From contig JAIQGL010000043.1 of assembly GCA_020072585.1 (NCBI GenBank), positions 1 to 37,343 of the forward strand: a DNA stretch of 37,343 nucleotides, read 5' to 3'. This document shows positions 1 through 6,453 of the stretch, in pieces. This stretch comes from Terriglobia bacterium (GTDB lineage: Bacteria; Acidobacteriota; Terriglobia; Terriglobales; Acidobacteriaceae). A program made the translations under genes and the position numbers. Every line of letters begins with the position of its first letter. Positions within the stretch are counted from its first letter, which is position 1. The notes beneath the pieces are model-generated. The model did no database searches and was not told the origin of the DNA. It worked only from the letters and a program-made list of their open reading frames with translations.

Positions 1-45
1 CGTATCAGGGAGTTCTTCCCAAACGGTCTCGTGCCAACATCTAAA

Positions 46-69
46 AGCCCGCCTTTTGTAAGGCGGGCT
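46..69 (-). terminator. Intrinsic terminator of the small gene at 95-391
   Basis: A perfect 10-bp GC-rich inverted repeat (arms 46-55 and 60-69, core GCCCGCC/GGCGGGC) has a 4-nt loop. Read on the minus strand it is followed by TTTTAG, so it would stop transcripts coming from the minus-strand gene just upstream. A similar GCCCGCC/GGCGGGC hairpin occurs at 1808-1827. Confidence 0.75.
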
Positions 70-94
70 CCGTGGGGTCTACCAGTTGAACGGG

Positions 95-391
95 TCAGGA
101 ATCTTGCTCGTTGGGTGGCCCGGAGAATCGTTCCCGGTCGCGCTCTTCAATGCCGCGCAAGGTTCCAAGCAGATGGTAATTCGCTCCTGCCCGTAGCCTT
201 TGCGACTGGCGGTTCAGCACCTGCATCATCAGCGGATCGAAGATGCCGGCCTTTTCCAATAAAGCCATGTTGCGGTGGACGCGGGCGAAAGAGGCGTTGA
301 GACGGTTGAGAAGATCGTAGACGAGGGGTTTGTATGCGCTGCTAGAACTGCTTGAGTCTTTTGGTGTGCTGCTAAAATCAGTGTCAGCCAT
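95..391 (-). CDS. Small helical protein of unknown function
   Basis: A 98-residue protein starting MADTDF. The ATG at 391 is preferred over an upstream GTG (448) because an AAAGGCG ribosome-binding-like stretch lies just before it. The first 18 residues are Ser-rich and look disordered. The rest (from about YKPLVYDLL) is predicted helical, with LNASFARVHRNMALLEKAG and RLRAGANYHLL segments and many Arg/Leu heptad positions. It has no signal peptide, no membrane segment and no Cys. The pattern resembles small orphan proteins I have seen in acidobacterial genomes in which an Asn-Phe helix is followed by a second Arg/Asn helix, but I cannot name the family. It is followed by its own terminator at 46-69. 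Function unknown. Confidence 0.55.
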   Translation of the reverse strand: MADTDFSSTPKDSSSSSSAYKPLVYDLLNRLNASFARVHRNMALLEKAGIFDPLMMQVLNRQSQRLRAGANYHLLGTLRGIEERDRERFSGPPNEQDS

Positions 392-591
392 ATGTCGCCT
401 TTCCAAAGAAGGTGATTTGTGGTCAGGGACCGTCCGTGCTAGTAACACGGGCGAGTCCCGACTTTTTTTGTAACCGATTTTGGAAAACGATGCAACGAAA
501 AGAAGCGAAGTTTGAAGAAACGAATTTTGTAAAGTGGGTGCTTAAGATTGTGAGGCGGGGAGTTTCATTCTTCCGGTGGTACCCACGCTAG

Positions 592-1671
592 CTAAACCCC
601 GAACAGCTCCCAAAGTTTGCGTCCAGCTTCCATGATTTCATACCCAAGGATCGAGCCGGTCATAGCATTTTTCGCGAACTCCAGCCATTTTCGGATTGCC
701 GACTCGTTTGGTTCAGGATAGTCTCTCAATTCATCCCGAACCTTCTCCAACTCGCGCTCAATCCTGGCAACGGCTCTATCTTTGGCTTCAATTGCTTTCA
801 GCCTTTCGATCAAATCCTCGACGGCTTCGATGCGTTCTTGTCGCTCGTTGAAAGAATTTCCAATCTGGATCGAGTTGTCCATGAGCATATTGCTGTCGCC
901 TTGTGCGACATTGCGCGAATTTGTGGCGTTGTAGCTACGTGAATCCATATAGTGCTGTGACTCCATATTACCTGTGTGTACTACCACGCTCGGCGCTGAG
1001 AGTGCTGGGAACGTACGCATATTTGCCATGAGTCCTTCATAATATCGGATTGCATTCTGGGAGAGTTGGTAGCTGTGTTTTAGGAACGCAATTCTGTTCT
1101 TGAGCATTGTGACGAGCAAGTTATGCTCTTCTATTGAGGTAACGACAGGTAAGTCCTCCAGTTCGTCGATATCCTTGCTCCGTAGCCGCTCGACATACTC
1201 TGCGAAGTCCTTCCGGACTCGCTCCGGCCCGACTGTTACCCCGCCACCCTTTATCGTGAACTTGAACGCGATGCGGCCATCGAAAGTGGCATCAATTGAA
1301 AACGCTATCGTATAGCCTTTTAGTTTAGCGTAGTCCTCAAAACCCTTGAGAAGATCATGGAATAAGGGCCGCTCATTCTCCGGCATGTCCACAACAATGT
1401 AACCGCCAGAGCCAGTACCGGAGCTTAAAGCGGGATCGTGCGCGCTGTTCATGACGACAGACACACCACTGTCCTCTTTCGAGGTTTCACGTTTGTCGCG
1501 TTCTATCTCGATCTGAAAGCGCCGCTCCTCACGCTCGTCCTGACGGCGTTGATTACGCGTCCATTGCATGAGGAACATGAATCCCAGCATTAAAAACATG
1601 GTCACAGCCATCAACACGTAGATTCCCACATTATTGAACAGAGGATTATCAGGCGCGAATATCAGCAGCAT
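592..1671 (-). CDS. Membrane-anchored coiled-coil protein with Asn-rich segment, unknown function
   Basis: A 359-residue protein. Residues about 12-36 form one transmembrane segment near the N-terminus, followed at once by a highly charged helix (about 38-66, rich in Arg/Glu) on the cytoplasmic side. Residues 90-230 are a mixed alpha/beta region with a GGG turn near 142. Residues 234-275 are an unusual Asn/Ser/Gly/Met-rich, probably extended beta stretch ending in IQIGNSFNERQ. Residues 276-318 are a coiled coil. The last 35 residues (IRKWLEFAK to LWELFGV) form an amphipathic hydrophobic helical tail. Similar Asn/Gly spacer segments and W-containing C-terminal helices occur in proteins of bacterial NTPase- or TIR-type conflict systems. 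That comparison is from memory and is only suggestive. No enzyme motif is visible. The start ATG at 1671 lacks a strong Shine-Dalgarno. It stands apart from its neighbours by 200 and 481 nt. Confidence 0.6.
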   Translation of the reverse strand: MLLIFAPDNPLFNNVGIYVLMAVTMFLMLGFMFLMQWTRNQRRQDEREERRFQIEIERDKRETSKEDSGVSVVMNSAHDPALSSGTGSGGYIVVDMPENERPLFHDLLKGFEDYAKLKGYTIAFSIDATFDGRIAFKFTIKGGGVTVGPERVRKDFAEYVERLRSKDIDELEDLPVVTSIEEHNLLVTMLKNRIAFLKHSYQLSQNAIRYYEGLMANMRTFPALSAPSVVVHTGNMESQHYMDSRSYNATNSRNVAQGDSNMLMDNSIQIGNSFNERQERIEAVEDLIERLKAIEAKDRAVARIERELEKVRDELRDYPEPNESAIRKWLEFAKNAMTGSILGYEIMEAGRKLWELFGV

Positions 1672-2152
1672 GCGAGGATCTTATCGCCGAAATGAGCGCG
1701 TTACCATATCAAATACTTCGCCGGGTGTCCCTCAATCCCGTGAGGGATAGAAAACAGTAAGGCTGGCCACCCGCCCGCACGCCGCTCACTACCGCACAAA
1801 CACTTAAGCCCGCCAGTGAAGGCGGGCCTGAGTGAGCATGTAAGCTTATCCCAAGAATGGGGCTTTCCGGGGTGCTGTAAGCCGTCCCGGCCCCAGTGTC
1901 TGCCAGTACTAAATAGCAGAAGGTCGGGGAAGCACGGCATTTATCAATATTTTGGTCAAGTGATACGGACCTCCTAGCCGTGTTCCCTTAAGTATATCAC
2001 CGATGATTGTGACGTCGGGGAGTATCAAAGCTAGAAAGTTCTGTGGTTCTGCTCTTGAGCCTGGGCAGAATTTCCATTTTTTCTCGCTTGCGCGCTGTCC
2101 ATTCCGACTCAATTTCAACCACACCATTCCATCCCCATTAAGTAGTAGTACC
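1672..2152. other. Gene-poor gap with two hairpins
   Basis: A 481-nt stretch where I can support no gene. It contains a 7-bp hairpin TCCCTCA/TGAGGGA (1728-1734 with 1741-1747) and a GCCCGCC/GGCGGGC hairpin (1808-1827). A 72-codon minus-strand frame (1909-2127) and an overlapping plus-strand frame (2003-2218) are open, but neither has a convincing ribosome-binding site or a recognisable protein. The distance suggests separate promoters for the flanking minus-strand genes. Confidence 0.4.
1808..1827. repeat. GC-rich hairpin resembling the 46-69 terminator
   Basis: GCCCGCC (1808-1814) pairs with GGCGGGC (1821-1827) across a 6-nt loop AGTGAA. On the minus strand only a weak T run (TTAAG) follows. 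It could be a terminator for the minus-strand gene at 2153-2965 or a dispersed repetitive hairpin, since the same stem core appears at 46-69. Confidence 0.4.
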
Positions 2153-2965
2153 TCAGCGGCTGAAGCCGATTACTTCATCCGCCTTTCGCAAGGAGAGATG
2201 TTTGGCGTGCTCTTCTGACAACGAGTCGTGCCGGACCAGGAATTGCTTTAAGAATTCGCGCTGATTGTCAGGCACAAATTCCTTAGTGTTCCCCATGTGC
2301 CTCTCTGGTTGCCGCAGATGGTAGATGGCATTCATAAGGACATGCTCTCTTTTTTCCTGGCAGGCAAGGCAGCCATCCTTGCTGGCTTTTTGTTGCTCTT
2401 GCTGCAGGACACCTATGACGGATGTGATCATGGGTTCCTGGCCGCCTGTTAACGACTCTTTGATTGTCCTGGACACAAATTGGCGCTCTTGGAGTTCCGC
2501 TGTCCGCTCGGCAATGATGTACTGTGCGGCTCCCTCAAAGGTGTCGTCGGACCAGGCGACCGCGTCGATAGATATTGAGCCGCTGACGATGGCGTCGCCA
2601 TACCCGATTCGCTCTTCAATTCTTCGCTCCTCTCCCGAATGCACAACATTCTGACTGGGGCCTAGCAAGGTTATTTCTGGAAGCGATGGGCGTGCTTTTC
2701 TTGCAGCTTTCATCTCGAGGACCGACGTTAGTACATCGATCTGCCTACATTCTGTTCGTGTCTGCTTGGAGTTTGTGAATAGGACCGTAAAGCAATAATG
2801 GTATGCGGTGATGTCAGCTGCCCTGTGATTGATAAAAGTCAGGCTGAGTGTCATGGTTTTTGCATCGAAACCAGATTCTTTGATTTTGAGCCCATGGATG
2901 TCAGCGGTCTGGCCGCAGGCAGCGGCAGTCAGAACTAAAAGCACCAGCAGTCTACAGTTCTTCAT
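2153..2965 (-). CDS. Exported putative lipoprotein, unknown function
   Basis: A 270-residue protein. The ATG at 2965 is preceded on the minus strand by AAAGGA about 10 nt upstream. Residues 1-17 are a short signal sequence (MKNCRLLVLLVLTAAAC) with a lipobox-like TAAAC-G, so Cys17 is a likely lipidation site and the protein would sit in the envelope. Residues about 22-150 look like a beta-sandwich: alternating hydrophobic strands, with LSLTFINHRAADITAYHYC near residue 40 resembling proteins that describe a C-terminal 'additional' domain. Residues 160-270 are helical and charged, with a CLAC pair near residue 200 that could form a disulphide. I do not recognise the family. No neighbour is close enough to form an operon. 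Confidence 0.6.
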   Translation of the reverse strand: MKNCRLLVLLVLTAAACGQTADIHGLKIKESGFDAKTMTLSLTFINHRAADITAYHYCFTVLFTNSKQTRTECRQIDVLTSVLEMKAARKARPSLPEITLLGPSQNVVHSGEERRIEERIGYGDAIVSGSISIDAVAWSDDTFEGAAQYIIAERTAELQERQFVSRTIKESLTGGQEPMITSVIGVLQQEQQKASKDGCLACQEKREHVLMNAIYHLRQPERHMGNTKEFVPDNQREFLKQFLVRHDSLSEEHAKHLSLRKADEVIGFSR

Positions 2966-3121
2966 GGTCTTTCATTTCCTTTGAAAACATTTTGCAATGA
3001 CTCCCGATTGCAATGGGCCACAAGGAACCACCACGCTCTCATCTTGCACAAAGGCTACAACAGACTTGGAAGTAACCTCCACCTGCGGTGCACAATCGAG
3101 GGCTGCAAAAACATGACCCAA

Positions 3122-3178
3122 GTGTAAAGGATGTCCCGGAACGCTTTGTAAGATAAGAGATGTAGTGGAACTTTACAC
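3122..3178. repeat. Short inverted repeat, possible insertion-sequence end remnant
   Basis: GTGTAAAG (3122-3129) is inverted as CTTTACAC (3171-3178). Inside it a partial direct repeat is visible (TGTAAAGGATGT at 3123-3134 and TGTAAGATAAGAGATGT about 25 nt later). This pattern recalls the repeated terminal sequences of IS481/IS3-type elements, but no transposase is present, so it may be a relic or a small non-autonomous element. Confidence 0.25.
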
Positions 3179-3183
3179 ATAAA

Positions 3184-3291
3184 TGCCTGTCCGCCCCGTG
3201 TAGGGATGCATCCATTTGATGCCTGCTCCACCCGTGTAGCGATGCACCAATTTGGTGCCTGCTCCACCCGTAAGGGGATGCATTTGCGAAC
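3184..3291. repeat. Three tandem copies of a 36-bp repeat
   Basis: Units 3184-3219, 3220-3255 and 3256-3291 are each exactly 36 bp and begin TGCCTG. Copies 1 and 2 share most positions (CCCGTGTAG, GATGCA, ATTTG). Copy 3 diverges in its second half. Because 36 is a multiple of 3, two minus-strand frames stay open through the array and would encode 12-residue repeats (for example TGGAG-x7), but no ribosome-binding site supports translation. There are no spacers, so this is not a CRISPR array. Confidence 0.8.
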
Positions 3292-3343
3292 TGCTATGGA
3301 ACCAGAAGAGGCTTCCACTAGTGGAGTCTGCAAGAAAAAAATC

Positions 3344-3372
3344 TTGGCCTTGCAGCAGATTCGTGTTATATT
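3344..3372 (+). promoter_or_regulatory. Possible promoter ahead of a leader hairpin
   Basis: TTGGCC (3344-3349) and TATATT (3367-3372) are separated by 17 bp, giving a moderate sigma-70-type match with a predicted start near 3379. That is only about 12 nt before the hairpin at 3391, which would make the hairpin part of a short leader for the gene at 3511. Confidence 0.35.
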
Positions 3373-3390
3373 CGCTTTGAGATAATTTCA

Positions 3391-3425
3391 AACACCCGGC
3401 CTTTGGGCCGGGTGTTCGTGTTTTT
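3391..3425 (+). terminator. Intrinsic terminator or leader attenuator upstream of 3511
   Basis: AACACCCGGCC (3391-3401) pairs perfectly with GGCCGGGTGTT (3406-3416), with a TTTG loop. A T run at 3421-3425 follows on the plus strand. No plus-strand gene precedes it within the window. It is therefore either the end of a short RNA or an attenuator in the leader of the gene starting at 3511. Confidence 0.65.
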
Positions 3426-3510
3426 GGGCTATGGCCCATCAGCCGGCGGCTGAGAGGTCTCATGATCGCTGACCGGAAAGATATCGGAAAGATAGAAAAA
3501 AGGAGCGTAT

Positions 3511-4137
3511 ATGCCGAAATCGATAGAGAACCATAACGGCTTTACTGAAGAAGAAGAGCGGCTGTGGGATGAGACGGTTGAAACCGGCGAGGACATGCGC
3601 CGGATGTTCAATATGCGCGATGAGCGCCGGCGGCGGGAGCGGGAAGAAGAGTTGAAGGAACAATGGCCCTCAACCGAGGCGGCGCGGCTCTTTACGCAAT
3701 TGGGGGAGGCGTTTACCGCATGCCAGAAGCTGCTGGAGCGAAATCCGGCGATAGAGGCGACGGCGAGGCTGGCGGACGGCGAGCGCCATGATGTGTTTAC
3801 CATGCTGCGGGACAATCTGGAGAAGGCGAACCGGGCGCCGCGATGCGAGTATCCCAGAAGCGGCGGACGGCCCTGCCGGGCGCCGAAGGTACGAGGGCAG
3901 AAGTATTGCTGCATGCACGTGGCGATGGAGGCGGTGCGTCCGACGAAATTCAGCCTGCCGGCGCTGGATGATGCGAACTCAATCCAGGTGGCGCTTAACA
4001 AGACAGCGCAAGGCCTGGTGGATGGCACACTGGAAGAAAAAGTGGCCACAAAGCTGGCCTACGTTCTACAAGTGGCGATGAGCAATGTGGACAAGGTGAA
4101 TTTTGAGCCGGAAGAAGTGGAGGAAAGCGCGTCTTAA
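3511..4137 (+). CDS. Cys/His-rich (zinc-knuckle-like) hypothetical protein of an acidobacterial family
   Basis: A 208-residue soluble protein. The start is fixed by AGGAG five nt before the ATG. Residues 10-55 are a charged helix (EEEERLW, RRRREREEEL) that could be a coiled coil. Residues 60-105 are helical. Residues about 111-136 carry a Cys/His cluster: CEYP, then GGRPCRAP, then GQKYCCMH, compatible with a C-x9-C-x9-C-x3-H or similar metal site. Residues 148-200 form a helical C-terminal part with LDDANSIQVAL and LAYVLQVAMSNV. This arrangement (CxH..C.sPal.g..fC..H followed by LeDanaIQ and a helical repeat) matches a hypothetical family that I recall as abundant and multi-copy in Terriglobia. 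The function is unknown. A structural zinc site and a nucleic-acid or protein-binding role are plausible inferences. Upstream lie a hairpin and a 36-bp repeat array. Confidence 0.8.
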   Translation: MPKSIENHNGFTEEEERLWDETVETGEDMRRMFNMRDERRRREREEELKEQWPSTEAARLFTQLGEAFTACQKLLERNPAIEATARLADGERHDVFTMLRDNLEKANRAPRCEYPRSGGRPCRAPKVRGQKYCCMHVAMEAVRPTKFSLPALDDANSIQVALNKTAQGLVDGTLEEKVATKLAYVLQVAMSNVDKVNFEPEEVEESAS

Positions 4138-4141
4138 GGAA

Positions 4142-4198
4142 GATCGGAAAAAAACCAAAACTCACCACTGATGAACACGGATAACACTGATCGGAAAA
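4142..4198. repeat. 10-bp direct repeats flanking a repeat-like insert
   Basis: GATCGGAAAA occurs at 4142-4151 and again at 4189-4198. Between them lies a stretch with CACTGATGAACACGG (4166-4180), a wording I recall from dispersed intergenic repeats of soil bacteria. The arrangement resembles a small insertion flanked by a target duplication, but it is too short to be sure. Confidence 0.3.
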
Positions 4199-4307
4199 GG
4201 GCCAACCGAACCAGGACCGGGACATCGGCAGATCGCGTCATGTTGAAGGTTGCGAATCAGTGGTGGTGGCAAGAGATTTAAGATAAGGAGCGCTGTAATA
4301 TTCGAAT

Positions 4308-4331
4308 ATGACTACCAAAGACCAACTATGA
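4308..4331 (+). CDS. Possible seven-codon leader peptide overlapping the M20 start
   Basis: ATG at 4308 opens a reading frame MTTKDQL that stops at TGA 4329-4331. The stop overlaps the ATG (4328) of the carboxypeptidase in an ATGA arrangement typical of translational coupling. An AAGGAG at 4285-4290 lies 17 nt upstream. The first bases of this frame and of the main gene are near-identical (MTTK in both), suggesting a 20-bp tandem duplication of the gene start. Expression is not proven. Confidence 0.3.
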   Translation: MTTKDQL

Positions 4332-5485
4332 CCACCAAAACTGACAGCCAATCCGCCCTTGCCCACCTTGCTTACTGCCAGCAGCACCAGGCGGAAATGA
4401 TGACGCTGCTGCGGCGCATGGTGGAAATTGAGTCACCCAGCGACGACAAAGCGGCTGTGGACCGCATGGGGGCGTTCCTGGCGCGTGAGTTTGAACGCCT
4501 GGGCGGCACGGTGACCTCCTATCCGCAGAAGAATGCCGGTAACCACCTTAAAGCCGAATTCGCGGCCGGAGCGGGCAAGCCCGCCCTGTTGCTGGGGCAC
4601 TTTGACACTGTCTGGTCCATGGGAACTCTGGCCACAATGCCCTTCCGCGTCGATAACGGACGCGCATTCGGTCCGGGCGTTTATGACATGAAAGCCGGAA
4701 TCACCATGATGATCTTCGCGCTGCGCGCCCTGCAAGCCGGTGGCAATCAACGCCGCCCGGTTACCGTGCTGCTGGACACGGACGAAGAGGTTGGCAGCGT
4801 TACAGGGCGTCCGGTGGTTGAAGCCACAGCCAGGGAGTGCGAAGCGGTGTTTGTACTGGAACCTTCCCAAGGGCCGAAAGGGCATCTGAAGACTTCACGC
4901 AAGGGCGTGGGGAACATTACCATCCGGGTGCGCGGCAGGGCATCGCACTCAGGCGTGGACTTTGAGAAAGGGCGCAGCGCCATTGTTGAGCTGGCGCGCC
5001 AGCTTCTTGAGATCGTCAAATTTACCGATCTCAGCCGGGGAATCACGGTGAACCCCGGCGTGATCCACGGAGGGACACGCAGCAACGTGATTGCCGCGGA
5101 GGCCTGGGCTGAAGTTGACCTTCGCATTGATCGCGCGGCTGATGCCGCCGCACTGGAGCAGAAGTTTGCCGCTCTGAAACCGTTTGATCCGGACTGCTCC
5201 ATTGAGATCACCGGCGGCATCAATCGCCCGCCGATGGAGCGAACAGAGGCCACGGTCCATCTGTTTGAAATGGCCAGGGAGATTGCCGGCTGGATCGGCC
5301 TGCCGCTGGAGGAGTCTGCTACGGGTGGCGGTTCTGACGGAAACTTTACCTCGGCGCTGGGCGTACCCACGCTGGACGGTCTTGGAGCACTGGGTGAAGG
5401 CGCCCATGCCAGTCACGAATCGATCGTGATTGAGGATCTTCCGCGGCGCACAGCCTTGATCGCTGGTCTGCTGCAAACACTATGA
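4328..5485 (+). CDS. M20-family metallopeptidase, glutamate carboxypeptidase (CPG2) type
   Basis: A 385-residue protein beginning MTTKTDSQSA. Upstream in-frame codons lack a better start. It is a zinc exopeptidase that would release C-terminal residues, in characterised CPG2 relatives glutamate from folate-like substrates. Visible catalytic signature: His91 and Asp93 in GHFDTVW, bridging Asp120 in YDMKAG, the Glu153-Glu154 pair in DTDEEVGS, Glu178 in LEPSQG, and a last metal ligand His363 in ASHES. The dimerisation (lid) domain is inserted after GNITIRVRGRASHSGVDFEKGR, with the conserved RASHSG loop. Length and order fit the family. No signal peptide is evident from this start, so the enzyme is probably cytoplasmic, whereas Pseudomonas CPG2 is exported. 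The substrate cannot be deduced. It stands alone, with an unusual duplicated start region (4308-4331). Confidence 0.9.
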   Translation: MTTKTDSQSALAHLAYCQQHQAEMMTLLRRMVEIESPSDDKAAVDRMGAFLAREFERLGGTVTSYPQKNAGNHLKAEFAAGAGKPALLLGHFDTVWSMGTLATMPFRVDNGRAFGPGVYDMKAGITMMIFALRALQAGGNQRRPVTVLLDTDEEVGSVTGRPVVEATARECEAVFVLEPSQGPKGHLKTSRKGVGNITIRVRGRASHSGVDFEKGRSAIVELARQLLEIVKFTDLSRGITVNPGVIHGGTRSNVIAAEAWAEVDLRIDRAADAAALEQKFAALKPFDPDCSIEITGGINRPPMERTEATVHLFEMAREIAGWIGLPLEESATGGGSDGNFTSALGVPTLDGLGALGEGAHASHESIVIEDLPRRTALIAGLLQTL

Positions 5486-5550
5486 ATCATAAGGATTTAT
5501 TAAAGAACTTAAGAGTTCTGCCGATAAAGTCCTTAGTTTTCAATGATTCT

Positions 5551-5579
5551 TTGACTCCCCAGTTTGCTTGACCTACAAT
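5551..5579 (+). promoter_or_regulatory. Sigma-70-type promoter of tatA
   Basis: TTGACT (5551-5556) and TACAAT (5574-5579) are spaced by exactly 17 bp, each 5/6 to consensus. The predicted start is near 5586, giving a leader of about 60 nt before the tatA ATG at 5645. Confidence 0.7.
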
Positions 5580-5644
5580 TTGAGTGAATGTAACCCAAAA
5601 GAGCCGGGAGTGCTTCTGAACGGCGTCCCTGGATGGAGCGGAAC

Positions 5645-5827
5645 ATGTTAGGTGGAAAAATTGGCTGGATGGAACTTCTTATCATTCTGGTGATTGCACT
5701 TATTTTCTTTGGTCCAAGCAAGCTGGGCGATCTGGGCAAAGGCCTGGGCGATGCGATCAAGAACTTCAAGGGCGCAATGAAAGAGGGCGAAACACCTGCG
5801 GCACCCCAGCCTGCTGACAAGAAATAG
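5645..5827 (+). CDS. tatA: Sec-independent translocase subunit TatA/TatB type
   Basis: A 60-residue protein. ATG 5645 is preferred over ATG 5633 because GGAG (5635-5638) sits 6 nt before it. Residues about 4-20 ([18 protein letters not shown]) form the single membrane helix, followed by the hallmark [20 protein letters not shown]: the hinge FGP and an amphipathic helix along the membrane. A short polar tail follows. TatA oligomers form the transient pore through which folded Tat substrates cross the inner membrane. The FGPSKLG sequence and the short tail favour TatA over TatB. tatC is not in the window, so the gene is an orphan tat locus here. It faces maf, whose stop lies about 10 nt away, with no obvious terminator between them. 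Confidence 0.93.
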   Translation: MLGGKIGWMELLIILVIALIFFGPSKLGDLGKGLGDAIKNFKGAMKEGETPAAPQPADKK

Positions 5828-5837
5828 CCAGGCAGTT

Positions 5838-6422
5838 TCATTTCAGTAAACCATGAGTTCGTAACATCTCTGTCACCAAAGACAGAGGGAGTCCCACCAC
5901 ATTGGAATATTCCCCCTCAATGCGGTCGGTCCAGAGCGAAGCGCCACCCTGGATGGCGTATGCCCCGGCCTTGTCCATAGGTTCATTGCCGGCGACATAC
6001 TGCTGAATTTCTTCCTCGGTCAATTCGCGAAAAAAAACCTTCGTTGTGCAGGCACGCGTGTCCGTGCGCATGCCTGGCACGATCAGGGTGACTGCCGTTG
6101 TAACTTCATGACCGCGCGCGGAGAGCAGGCGCAACATGCGTACTGCATCGGCATGATCTTGCGGCTTGCCCAAAACTTGTCCGTCGACAACCACAATCGT
6201 GTCCGCGCCCAGAACATAGGCTTGCGGATAGAGCACAGCCACGGCTTGCGCTTTCTCGCGCGAAATGCGCGCTGCGTATTCAAGCGGCCGTTCGCCGGAA
6301 ATCTGTTCTTCATTAATATGCGGCGCGTGGACCTGGAATGGAATCCCGGTTCCACATAATAACTCCACCCGCCGCGGCGAAGACGAAGCTAAAATCAGTT
6401 CTGGTCTATTTTGCAGAAGCAT
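5838..6422 (-). CDS. maf: Maf-like nucleoside triphosphate pyrophosphatase
   Basis: A 194-residue protein from ATG 6422 (MLLQNRPELILASSS). Longer upstream frames overlap treZ and have no Maf similarity. Family signatures: SSSPRR at residues 13-18 (phosphate-binding loop), Lys57 in REKAQAV, GADTIVVVD with Asp74, LGKPQDHADAVRML, and a C-terminal DKAGAYAIQGG and VVGLPL motif. Maf proteins hydrolyse nucleoside triphosphates, often dTTP/UTP or modified nucleotides, to monophosphates and have been tied to house-cleaning and division arrest. The YhdE or YceF subtype cannot be set firmly from this sequence. The gene is divergent from treZ with 31 nt between the start codons, so the promoters must overlap. 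It is convergent with tatA. Confidence 0.92.
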   Translation of the reverse strand: MLLQNRPELILASSSPRRVELLCGTGIPFQVHAPHINEEQISGERPLEYAARISREKAQAVAVLYPQAYVLGADTIVVVDGQVLGKPQDHADAVRMLRLLSARGHEVTTAVTLIVPGMRTDTRACTTKVFFRELTEEEIQQYVAGNEPMDKAGAYAIQGGASLWTDRIEGEYSNVVGLPLSLVTEMLRTHGLLK

Positions 6423-6453
6423 CCTCAGGGAAACAGCGCACTTCTCAACATAC

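Noticed and set aside
2003-2218. A 71-codon plus-strand frame upstream of the lipoprotein gene
   Set aside because: It overlaps the end of the minus-strand lipoprotein gene and has no ribosome-binding site or known match.
3184-3291. The 36-bp repeats as a CRISPR array
   Set aside because: The copies are adjacent without spacers and there are no cas genes.
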